Of a stretch of 32,600 nt of DNA, positions 26,986 through 32,600 are shown piece after piece. How positions within the stretch are numbered: the first letter of the stretch is position 1; each line of letters opens with the position of its first letter. Source of the DNA: Halanaerobium salsuginis (GTDB lineage Bacteria > Bacillota > Halanaerobiia > Halanaerobiales > Halanaerobiaceae); contig NZ_FOTI01000033.1 of NCBI RefSeq assembly GCF_900114545.1, forward strand, positions 1-32,600. Direction: 5' to 3'. The notes below the pieces were generated by a model, which was not told where the DNA came from, made no database searches, and saw only the letters and a list, made by a program, of their open reading frames with translations. A program made the position numbers and the translations under genes.

Positions 26986-27007
26986 AGCCAGTCTGGCTAG
27001 CTCCTTT
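26986..27007 (-). promoter_or_regulatory. Distant ribosome binding site with intervening hairpin before the permease gene
   Basis: AAAGGAG (minus strand, 27001-27007) lies 23 bases before the ATG at 26977. Between them AGCCA/TGGCT (within 26986-26998) can form a 5-bp hairpin with a 3-nt loop. Folding would shorten the effective spacing to about 10 bases. No closer Shine-Dalgarno sequence is visible. Confidence 0.45.
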
Positions 27008-27013
27008 AAATTT

Positions 27014-28297
27014 TTATTTTTGGATAGTTAATTTATTTAAAATTAAACCTGTTAATAATTTCGGATAAAAGTCAGTTGATTTTTGGGGCATCTTCTCCCC
27101 CTGATCAGCTATATTCTGTACTTCAGCTACAGTAGTTGGATTCAAAATAAAAGCAGCCTGATAGCTCTGCTGATCTAATTTAGCAAGTGCCTGATCACGA
27201 TAGCGAATATAATCGAGATTAGTTTTTTCTGCTAAAGCTCTTTCATCAATACCTAAATATCCTTCCAGAATAATTTTATGTAAAATAGTTACTGCAAGTT
27301 CTTTATATTCCGTTGAAAAACAATCTGGAATTTCATTTAATATTTCTTTATTCTTTAATTTGAGAACTCTATATAAATTATCTTGTTTAGTTTTAAATCC
27401 AAAAACCTTATCTGCTCTATTAGAATCAAGATATTGGTACATTTTTTCTTTTTGATTAAATTCTAAAATACTAAAATCCTCTGCTGCTTTATTTAAAAAA
27501 TCAGCTAAATTAAAATTTTTAATACCATATAGTAAACGATGAGTTGCTAAAACTTGTAAACCAGGATCATCCATATTAATAAAAGTCATTAAACGGTGGT
27601 TAAAACCAGCTGTTCCAACTGACTTCCATCCTTTATCCTCACATTCTTTTTTAAAATTAAGCGCAGTTTGGTAACGGTGATGACCATCTGCAATATAGAG
27701 AGTCTTTTCTTTCATTTTAGCTTGAATTTTATCTATTATATTTTTATCAACAATCTGCCAGACTTTATGCAAATTATTATCATCATCTTTAACTTCAAAA
27801 AGAGCTGGTTTATTCAAATAATCATTCAGTAAATTATTTATTTCGGATTTTTGATCAGAATACAGCATAAATATATGGCCAAAATTTGCTTCTGTTGCTC
27901 TAATTAAATTTAAACGATCAGCTTTTGGGCCTGCCATAGTATTTTCATGAGCTTTAACACCCGAACCGGCATCTAATTTCCCCAATCCAACAAATCCCTT
28001 ACGAATAAATTTATTTTCCCCAACAAAATATTCTTGCGTATAAAAATAAAAAGCTGCTTCTTGATCACGAATAATAATTTCATTCTCTATCCAGGTCTGT
28101 AACTTTTCTGCTGCATTTTGATAACGATTATCTTCTTTCCCCAGAATTAGTCTAACAATATTATAGGGGCTTTTTTGATAATAATTTTTCTGTAACTCTT
28201 GATCAATTTTATCATATGGTTGAGTTACCACTTCATTTAAATCCTTAACTTTGGCCAGATTATAATGATAGCCATGAAAAGGAAAAACTTCTGCCAT
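27014..28297 (-). CDS. DUF1015 family protein
   Basis: A 427-residue protein of the DUF1015 family (COG4198), of unknown function. Conserved stretches are the N-terminal QPYDKI with NIVRLILGKE (about 26-55), GVKAHENTMAGPKADRL (about 113-129) and IADGHHRYQTAL (202-213), whose acidic and His/Arg residues look like an active or ligand site. The ATG at 28297 has AAGGAG 8 bases upstream; a GTG at 28306 is in frame but overlaps that site. It is divergent from serA. A DUF1015-serA-aminotransferase neighbourhood recurs in anaerobic Firmicutes and Thermotogales as I recall, which hints at a role in serine metabolism. It is the first gene of an operon continuing into the BtuC-like permease. Confidence 0.9.
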   Translation of the reverse strand: MAEVFPFHGYHYNLAKVKDLNEVVTQPYDKIDQELQKNYYQKSPYNIVRLILGKEDNRYQNAAEKLQTWIENEIIIRDQEAAFYFYTQEYFVGENKFIRKGFVGLGKLDAGSGVKAHENTMAGPKADRLNLIRATEANFGHIFMLYSDQKSEINNLLNDYLNKPALFEVKDDDNNLHKVWQIVDKNIIDKIQAKMKEKTLYIADGHHRYQTALNFKKECEDKGWKSVGTAGFNHRLMTFINMDDPGLQVLATHRLLYGIKNFNLADFLNKAAEDFSILEFNQKEKMYQYLDSNRADKVFGFKTKQDNLYRVLKLKNKEILNEIPDCFSTEYKELAVTILHKIILEGYLGIDERALAEKTNLDYIRYRDQALAKLDQQSYQAAFILNPTTVAEVQNIADQGEKMPQKSTDFYPKLLTGLILNKLTIQK

Positions 28298-28317
28298 AAT
28301 TATCACTCCTTTTATTT

Positions 28318-28346
28318 ATTATATAGTTTAATTAAGTTAACAGCAA
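28318..28346 (-). promoter_or_regulatory. Candidate promoter of the DUF1015 operon
   Basis: On the minus strand: -10 TATAAT at 28318-28323, a 17-bp spacer, and a weak -35 TTGCTG at 28341-28346 that overlaps one arm of an inverted repeat shared with the serA promoter. Confidence 0.6.
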
Positions 28347-28372
28347 GTTGAATAATAATTTTATAAACTTGC
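28343..28372. repeat. Inverted repeat between the divergent DUF1015 and serA promoters
   Basis: GCAAGTT at 28343-28349 and AACTTGC at 28366-28372 are perfect inverted 7-mers, 16 bases apart. Each arm overlaps the -35 region of one of the two divergent promoters. Likely a shared control site, but unproven. Confidence 0.5.
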
Positions 28373-28397
28373 TTTCTGAACAGCAATTAGATATAAT
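28369..28397 (+). promoter_or_regulatory. Candidate serA promoter
   Basis: -35 TTGCTT at 28369-28374, a 17-bp spacer, and -10 TATAAT at 28392-28397, about 44 bases before the serA start. The -35 is weak and overlaps an inverted-repeat arm, suggesting activator or repressor control. Confidence 0.6.
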
Positions 28398-28440
28398 TAA
28401 TAAAAAAATCAGGAGCAAGAAGAGAGAAGGAGTGAGTCAA

Positions 28441-30045
28441 TTGTACAAAGTTTTGGTAAGTGATAATATTGCTCAAAAGGGAATTGATATTTTAGAAGCA
28501 GCTGGTATTGAAGTTGATTTCAAACCAGGTCAAAATCGAGAGGAATTATTAAATTCAATTGGAAATTATGATGGAATAATTGTTCGCAGTATGACCATTC
28601 TTAATGCAGAAGCTCTTAATAAAGCTAAAAACTTAAAAGTCATTGGCCGGGCAGGAACTGGTTATGATAATATTGATCTTGATACAGCAACTAAAAATGG
28701 TATTTTTGTATTTAATACGCCAACTGGCAATACAATTTCTGCAGTTGAACATACTTTAGGAATGATACTTTCTTTATCAAGGAATATTGCCCAGGCCAAT
28801 CAGGCTTTACATAATGACATCTGGGATAGGAAAAAATATATGGGAGTTGAGGTTAAAGGAAAAACACTCGGGATTATTGGACTAGGTAGAATTGGTAGCC
28901 GTGTTGCCAAAAGAGCCCAAGCTTTTGGTATGAAAGTAATTGCTAATGATCCTTATCTTGCACCTAAAAATGCTGAAAAAATTAATGTCCCATTACTCCC
29001 TTTTAAAGAAGTACTAGAAAAATCTGATTATATCAGTTTGCATACCCCACTCACTGATGAAACATATCATATTTTAAGTCATAAAGAATTTGCAATTATG
29101 AAGGAAACCGCTCGTGTAATTAACTGTGCCCGTGGACAGAACATCGACACTGAAGCATTAGCAGCTGCTTTAGAAAAAAATAAAATTGCAGGTGCAGCTA
29201 TTGATGTTCATGAAGAGGAACCAGTTAAAGCAACTAATAATCCGCTATTAAGTTTTGAAGACCGGGTAATTATGACCTGTCACCTGGGAGGAACTACAAC
29301 TGAAGCAATGGATAATGTTTCAATTACAGCAGCTGAAGAAGTAGTTTCTGTTTTACACAGCAATTTACCTGAATCTCCTCTCAATATTCCCGCTATGGAT
29401 CCCAATGAATTTAATCGAGCTAAACCATACATTAATCTTGTTACTAAATTGGGTAATTTTATGGCTAAATGGAAAGGTAATGAAAGAATTGTTAATCTTG
29501 AAGTTGAGTATGGTGGTGAGGTAAACCAATACAATCTTAAACCAATGACTTTAAGCTTTGTTAAATCTATTTTAGAACCAATTTTAGATGATCGAATTAA
29601 TCTTGTTAATGCAATGCATGTAGCAAATGAAAGAGGAATTAGTTTAAAAGAAAGTCAAATTCAAAATGAAGGTGAATTAAAAAATATTATCAAAGTAGTT
29701 TTAAAAACCGAGCAAGGAGAATACAGCCTAGCAGGAACTTATCTTCCAATCGGCTTCAGAGTAATTGAAATTAATGGTCTCAGAATTGACCTCGAATTAT
29801 CTGGAGAATTTATCATTGTCAGCTATCAGGATAAACCGGGTGTAATTGGTAAAATAGGCTCTATCTTGGGAGAAGCTGAAATAAATATAGCTATTATGCA
29901 GGTTGGTAGAAAATCTTTTGGAGGAGATGCTATTATGACTATGCAAATTGATTCCAAACCTTCTGCAGAAATAATGACAAAAATCAAGCAAAACCTTGAT
30001 GACTTAGATACTAATGTAAAAGATTTAACTTATTTAAAAATTTAA
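28441..30045 (+). CDS. serA: D-3-phosphoglycerate dehydrogenase with C-terminal ACT domain
   Basis: A 534-residue enzyme that oxidises 3-phosphoglycerate to 3-phosphohydroxypyruvate, the first step of serine synthesis. The NAD-binding motif GLGRIG is at about 147-152. Catalytic residues lie in INCARGQNIDTEAL, AIDVHEEEP and CHLGG (H281). An intervening domain follows, then an ACT domain from about 458 (SYQDKPGVIGKIGSIL), typical of the long, serine-regulated form. The open frame continues upstream to 28348. I start at TTG 28441 because AAGGAG lies 8 bases before it and the product then begins YKVLVSDNIA, as the family does, at family length. It is the only plus-strand gene. Confidence 0.96.
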   Translation: MYKVLVSDNIAQKGIDILEAAGIEVDFKPGQNREELLNSIGNYDGIIVRSMTILNAEALNKAKNLKVIGRAGTGYDNIDLDTATKNGIFVFNTPTGNTISAVEHTLGMILSLSRNIAQANQALHNDIWDRKKYMGVEVKGKTLGIIGLGRIGSRVAKRAQAFGMKVIANDPYLAPKNAEKINVPLLPFKEVLEKSDYISLHTPLTDETYHILSHKEFAIMKETARVINCARGQNIDTEALAAALEKNKIAGAAIDVHEEEPVKATNNPLLSFEDRVIMTCHLGGTTTEAMDNVSITAAEEVVSVLHSNLPESPLNIPAMDPNEFNRAKPYINLVTKLGNFMAKWKGNERIVNLEVEYGGEVNQYNLKPMTLSFVKSILEPILDDRINLVNAMHVANERGISLKESQIQNEGELKNIIKVVLKTEQGEYSLAGTYLPIGFRVIEINGLRIDLELSGEFIIVSYQDKPGVIGKIGSILGEAEINIAIMQVGRKSFGGDAIMTMQIDSKPSAEIMTKIKQNLDDLDTNVKDLTYLKI

Positions 30046-30053
30046 TAAATCAA

Positions 30054-30097
30054 TAACAAAAGAGGAGGACATTCTAGAATGTCCTCCTCTTTTGTTA
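30054..30097. terminator. Bidirectional terminator (44-bp perfect palindrome) between serA and the aminotransferase gene
   Basis: Bases 30054-30097 equal their own reverse complement: each 22-bp arm runs TAACAAAAGAGG then AGGACATTCT. The A/T ends give U-rich 3' sides on both strands. It sits between two convergent genes, 8 bases past the serA stop and 37 bases from the aminotransferase stop. Confidence 0.92.
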
Positions 30098-30134
30098 CTT
30101 AAATAAAACTAAATATGTATTTATAATTACTAAT

Positions 30135-31205
30135 TTAAAGATTTAAGATATCCTCAATAATTTTTAATAATCCAGTAATATCTGCTAAAGTTAAATCTCC
30201 CATATGACCAATTCTAAATGCTTTATTTTTTAAATCACCATATCCATTAGCAATTCTAATTCCATATTCACTAACTAAAGTATCAATTAAATTAGCAACA
30301 TCTACTCCTCTTGTATTTTCTATACAAGTAACAGTATTTGACCAGTAACCTGGCTCAGCATAAATAGAGAAATATTTCAGAGCCCAGTTTTGAACATAAT
30401 TTGCTAATTTTCGGTGTCTTTCAAAACGATTTTCGATCCCCTCTATTTCAACAATATAATTAAGCTGTTTTTGTAAAGCAAATATTTGAGGAATAGCTGG
30501 AGTAGTTCTAGTTTGAGAACGCAAATGATATTTATACATTAATGGAAGATTAAAGTAATAACTTTTACTTTCTACTTCTTCTGCTCTTTTTAAAAGTTTT
30601 TCACTAACACTAGCAACTGTTAAACCAGCCGGGAGGGCAAATGCTTTTTGTACTCCTGCCAGACACATATCAATTCCCCAGTTATCAACTTCAATTTTTG
30701 TACCAGCCATCCCAGATACAGCATCAACTAAAAATACTACATCTTCATAATCAGCAATTACTTCTGCAATTTCTGCAATTGGATTCATTAAACCAGTTGA
30801 AGTTTCGTTTAATACTATTGTAACTGCATCAAATTTACCAGAAGCAAGTTTATCTGCTACTAATTCAGGAGTTATCGCTTTATTCCAATCAATAGCAACT
30901 TTCTCACAGGAAATTCCATTTTTAACCGTGATTTGATGCCATCTATCTGAGAAAGCACCATTAACTAAATTTAAACATGATTTTTTAACAGAATTTGTAA
31001 CAGCTGCCTCCATTGCTCCAGTAGACGAAGCTGAAAAAAGAAAAACAGGATTTTTAGTAAATAATAATTTTTGTAAATTAATCTGGATATCATCATATAA
31101 ATCAGAAAATCTAGCTGTCCGGTGATGTATTTGACTTTTAGACAATTCTCTTAAAATTTCTGCATCAACTTCAGTTGGACCAGGAGTAAATAATCTTTCG
31201 TGCAT
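30135..31205 (-). CDS. Class V aminotransferase (alanine/serine-glyoxylate or phosphoserine type)
   Basis: A 356-residue PLP enzyme of the class V fold. It has the RLFTPGPTEVDAEIL start, FSASSTGAMEAAV, LNETSTGLMNPI, FLVDAVSGMAGTKIEVD, and the PLP lysine in AGVQKAFALPAGL (K187). The family covers alanine-glyoxylate, serine-glyoxylate and some phosphoserine aminotransferases. Its position beside serA makes phosphoserine transamination the most likely role, though specificity is not visible in the sequence. A GTG at 31217 is in frame but forms part of the GGGGTG ribosome binding site. The ATG at 31205 is 9 bases past that site and is preferred. Confidence 0.93.
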   Translation of the reverse strand: MHERLFTPGPTEVDAEILRELSKSQIHHRTARFSDLYDDIQINLQKLLFTKNPVFLFSASSTGAMEAAVTNSVKKSCLNLVNGAFSDRWHQITVKNGISCEKVAIDWNKAITPELVADKLASGKFDAVTIVLNETSTGLMNPIAEIAEVIADYEDVVFLVDAVSGMAGTKIEVDNWGIDMCLAGVQKAFALPAGLTVASVSEKLLKRAEEVESKSYYFNLPLMYKYHLRSQTRTTPAIPQIFALQKQLNYIVEIEGIENRFERHRKLANYVQNWALKYFSIYAEPGYWSNTVTCIENTRGVDVANLIDTLVSEYGIRIANGYGDLKNKAFRIGHMGDLTLADITGLLKIIEDILNL

Positions 31206-31255
31206 TTTTATAAACACCCCATCATAAAAATTTGAAAAATAATTAATTACTTAAT

Positions 31256-31284
31256 ATTATAGCAGTAAAATTATAAATTATAAA
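31256..31284 (-). promoter_or_regulatory. Candidate promoter of the aminotransferase gene
   Basis: On the minus strand: -35 TTTATA at 31279-31284, a 17-bp spacer, and -10 TATAAT at 31256-31261, about 50 bases before the ATG. Confidence 0.55.
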
Positions 31285-31345
31285 GCTTAAATTTGTGGAT
31301 CAAAGTAGTAAATCAAGTTATCAGAATATTAAATTAATATATAAA

Positions 31346-31368
31346 ATAAAAAAAGCACCTCTAGGTGC
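31346..31368 (-). terminator. Intrinsic terminator of the tRNA cluster
   Basis: GCACC/GGTGC stem (31355-31359 and 31364-31368) with a 4-nt loop, followed on the minus strand by a run of seven U (31348-31354). It lies 9 bases past the last tRNA. Confidence 0.9.
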
Positions 31369-31377
31369 ACATAAAAA

Positions 31378-31452
31378 TGGAGCGGGAAACGAGATTTGAA
31401 CTCGCGACCCTCACGTTGGCAACGTGATGCTCTACCACTGAGCTATTCCCGC
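31378..31452 (-). tRNA. tRNA-Gly (anticodon GCC)
   Basis: 75-nt cloverleaf with encoded CCA. The anticodon is at 31418-31420, in loop TTGCCAA. Last gene of the cluster. Confidence 0.97.
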
Positions 31453-31463
31453 ATATTTAAAAA

Positions 31464-31548
31464 TGGTGGAGGGGAAAGGATTTGAACCTTTGTAGGCATC
31501 GCCGGCAGATTTACAGTCTGCTCCCTTTAACCACTCGGGCACCCCTCC
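31464..31548 (-). tRNA. tRNA-Tyr (anticodon GTA)
   Basis: 85-nt class II tRNA with a long variable arm and encoded CCA. The anticodon is at 31512-31514. Confidence 0.97.
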
Positions 31549-31591
31549 AGATTTAATTTTAATCTCCTAACCAGAAAATATAAATACTTTT

Positions 31592-31667
31592 TGGTGGAGA
31601 TAAGGGGATTCGAACCCCTGGCCTCTACACTGCCAGTGTAGCGCTCTCCCAGCTGAGCTATATCCCC
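31592..31667 (-). tRNA. tRNA-Ala (anticodon GGC)
   Basis: 76-nt cloverleaf with encoded CCA. The anticodon is at 31632-31634 (loop CTGGCAG). Confidence 0.97.
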
Positions 31668-31685
31668 ATGGCTGCTAGAAGTTAA

Positions 31686-31762
31686 TGGAGCCGATGACCG
31701 GATTTGAACCGGTGACCTCTTCCTTACCATGGAAGCGCTGCTACCAGCTGAGCTACATCGGC
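31686..31762 (-). tRNA. tRNA-Thr (anticodon GGT)
   Basis: 77-nt cloverleaf with a perfect acceptor stem GCCGATG/CATCGGC and encoded CCA. The anticodon loop is ATGGTAA. Confidence 0.97.
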
Positions 31763-31769
31763 AAAAAAA

Positions 31770-31846
31770 TGGCGGAGGAGACGGGATTTGAACCCGCGAT
31801 CTCCGGCTTGACAGGCCGGCGCGTTAAACCGCTACGCTACACCTCC
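31770..31846 (-). tRNA. tRNA-Asp (anticodon GTC)
   Basis: 77-nt cloverleaf with a G discriminator and encoded CCA. The anticodon loop is CTGTCAA. The acceptor stem GGAGGTG/CTCCTCC contains a U-U mismatch at 6-67. Confidence 0.96.
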
Positions 31847-31903
31847 GTATTAGATGTAGAAAGTAAATAACAGCTAAGCTGTATTACTTAAAAATATATT
31901 AAA

Positions 31904-31979
31904 TGGTGGGCGAAACAGGGCTCGAACCTGTGACCCCCTGCTTGTAAGGCAGGTGCTCTCCCAACTGAGCTATTCGCCC
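31904..31979 (-). tRNA. tRNA-Val (anticodon TAC)
   Basis: 76-nt cloverleaf with acceptor GGGCGAA/TTCGCCC and encoded CCA. The anticodon is at 31944-31946. Confidence 0.97.
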
Positions 31980-31986
31980 CTAATAA

Positions 31987-32062
31987 TGGCACCCTCAAGG
32001 GGATTCGAACCCCTGCCGCCAGGATGAAAACCTGGTGTCCTAGACCCCTAGACGATGAGGGC
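31987..32062 (-). tRNA. tRNA-Glu (anticodon TTC)
   Basis: 76-nt cloverleaf with encoded CCA and anticodon loop TTTTCAT. The first acceptor pair is G1-U72. Confidence 0.97.
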
Positions 32063-32072
32063 GCAAATAAAA

Positions 32073-32165
32073 TGGCGGAGAGAGAGGGATTCGAACCCTC
32101 GCCAGGGTAAATACCCTGCTACAGGTTTAGCAAACCCGCCCCTTCAGCCACTTGGGTACCTCTCC
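32073..32165 (-). tRNA. tRNA-Ser (anticodon GCT)
   Basis: 93-nt class II tRNA with a long variable arm and encoded CCA. The anticodon is at 32129-32131. Confidence 0.97.
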
Positions 32166-32218
32166 ATGCTCGAAGTTTAAATAACTATATAATTATAGTT
32201 TAAACTAAAGTAAATTAA

Positions 32219-32295
32219 TGGTGGGTCTAAGAGGACTTGAACCTCTGACACTGTGGGTATGAACCACATGCTCTAGCCAACTGAGCTATAGACCC
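32219..32295 (-). tRNA. tRNA-Met, elongator (anticodon CAT)
   Basis: 77-nt cloverleaf with a fully paired acceptor GGGTCTA/TAGACCC. The loop TTCATAC is that of elongator Met rather than the lysidine-modified Ile tRNA. The anticodon is at 32259-32261. Confidence 0.93.
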
Positions 32296-32302
32296 ATGTA
32301 TA

Positions 32303-32379
<77 letters not shown>

Positions 32380-32440
32380 TTACCCAACCATGTTATTTTG
32401 CCAGATCTAGATATATATATTATAAACAAATATATTCAAA

Positions 32441-32517
32441 TGGTTGCGGGGACCGGATTCGAACCGATGACCTCCAGGTTATGAGCCTGACGAGCTACCG
32501 GACTGCTCTACCCCGCG
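32441..32517 (-). tRNA. Initiator tRNA-fMet (anticodon CAT)
   Basis: 77-nt cloverleaf with the initiator hallmark of an unpaired 1-72 position (C1, A72), loop CTCATAA and encoded CCA. The anticodon stem TCAGG/CCTGG has A29-U41 instead of the usual first of three G-C pairs. Confidence 0.96.
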
Positions 32518-32523
32518 TTAAAA

Positions 32524-32599
32524 TGGTGAGCCATGGAGGATTCGAACCTCCGACAACCTGATTAAAAGTCAGGTGCTCTACCACCTGAGCTAATGGCCC
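32524..32599 (-). tRNA. tRNA-Lys (anticodon TTT)
   Basis: 76-nt complete cloverleaf ending one base before the window edge. Loop CTTTTAA and encoded CCA. First visible gene of the cluster; its promoter lies outside the window. Confidence 0.96.
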
Positions 32600-32600
32600 A

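Noticed and set aside
28348-28440. 31-residue N-terminal extension of SerA
   Set aside because: The upstream TTG has no ribosome binding site and the segment contains the promoter and the real AAGGAG site. The family start is at 28441.
28298-28440. Possible T-box or serine-responsive leader for serA
   Set aside because: The leader is too short and lacks the T-box core and a terminator hairpin.
8811-31217. Minus- or plus-strand shadow frames such as 10168-10458, 13250-13567 and 29280-29534
   Set aside because: Each lies wholly inside a well-identified gene in another frame and shows no independent signal.
31527-31870. Open frames through the tRNA cluster on both strands, with typical annotation-artefact-like peptides
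   Set aside because: They are translations of tRNA genes. Similar spurious proteins are common in databases.

Overview
The window is AT-rich, densely packed bacterial chromosome. Almost every gene lies on the minus strand; serA is the only plus-strand gene. Gene content, TTG/GTG starts with strong AGGAGG-type ribosome binding sites, and gene orders such as coaX-dusB-greA-lysS and DivIC-Tex-S1-DUF501-Ppx-TilS-Hpt-FtsH all fit a low-GC anaerobic Firmicutes-type organism. My best guess is a Halanaerobium-like member of the Halanaerobiales; this rests on overall resemblance, not on a search. No transposon, prophage, CRISPR array or defence locus is visible. The window reads as core genome.

Layout from left to right. 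(1) Bases 1-38 are the 5' end of a 16S rRNA gene on the minus strand, driven by three tandem promoters at 189-431. (2) 444-4985 holds coaX, dusB, greA, lysS and a YjbQ-family gene, all reading toward the rRNA operon. (3) 5113-8588 holds an FMN-dependent nitronate monooxygenase/FabK-like enzyme, an orphan BMP-family binding protein, a biotin ligase without the repressor domain, and the folate transporter subunit FolT. (4) 8660-8759 is a tetrahydrofolate riboswitch in the folT leader. Just upstream is fhs (formate-tetrahydrofolate ligase), so this is a small folate locus. (5) 10588-12048 is a FetAB-type ABC exporter. (6) 12220-20959 is the cell division, tRNA modification and RNA block: divIC, tex, an S1 protein, DUF501, ppx/gppA, tilS, hpt and ftsH. 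(7) 21148-23292 is a LacI-type regulator with a sugar-ABC ATPase, under a promoter whose spacer is filled by a palindromic operator. (8) 23422-28297 is a five-gene operon: DUF1015, a BtuC-like permease, a BtuD-like ATPase with an extra C-terminal domain, a 2H phosphoesterase and a beta-phosphoglucomutase-like hydrolase. (9) 28441-31205 is serA (plus strand), divergent from DUF1015 and convergent with a class V aminotransferase; together these look like a serine biosynthesis locus. (10) 31378-32599 is a cluster of twelve tRNA genes on the minus strand with encoded CCA ends, closed by an intrinsic terminator.

No wholly new system stands out. The points most worth a second look are: the uncharacterised domain fused to the BtuD-like ATPase; DUF1015 sharing a symmetric divergent control region with serA while no phosphoserine phosphatase is present; the three rRNA promoters with a shared start-site motif; an intrinsic terminator placed directly against the birA ribosome binding site; an initiator tRNA in which one of the three conserved G-C pairs is A-U; and the folT riboswitch with a plausible Shine-Dalgarno-masking platform.
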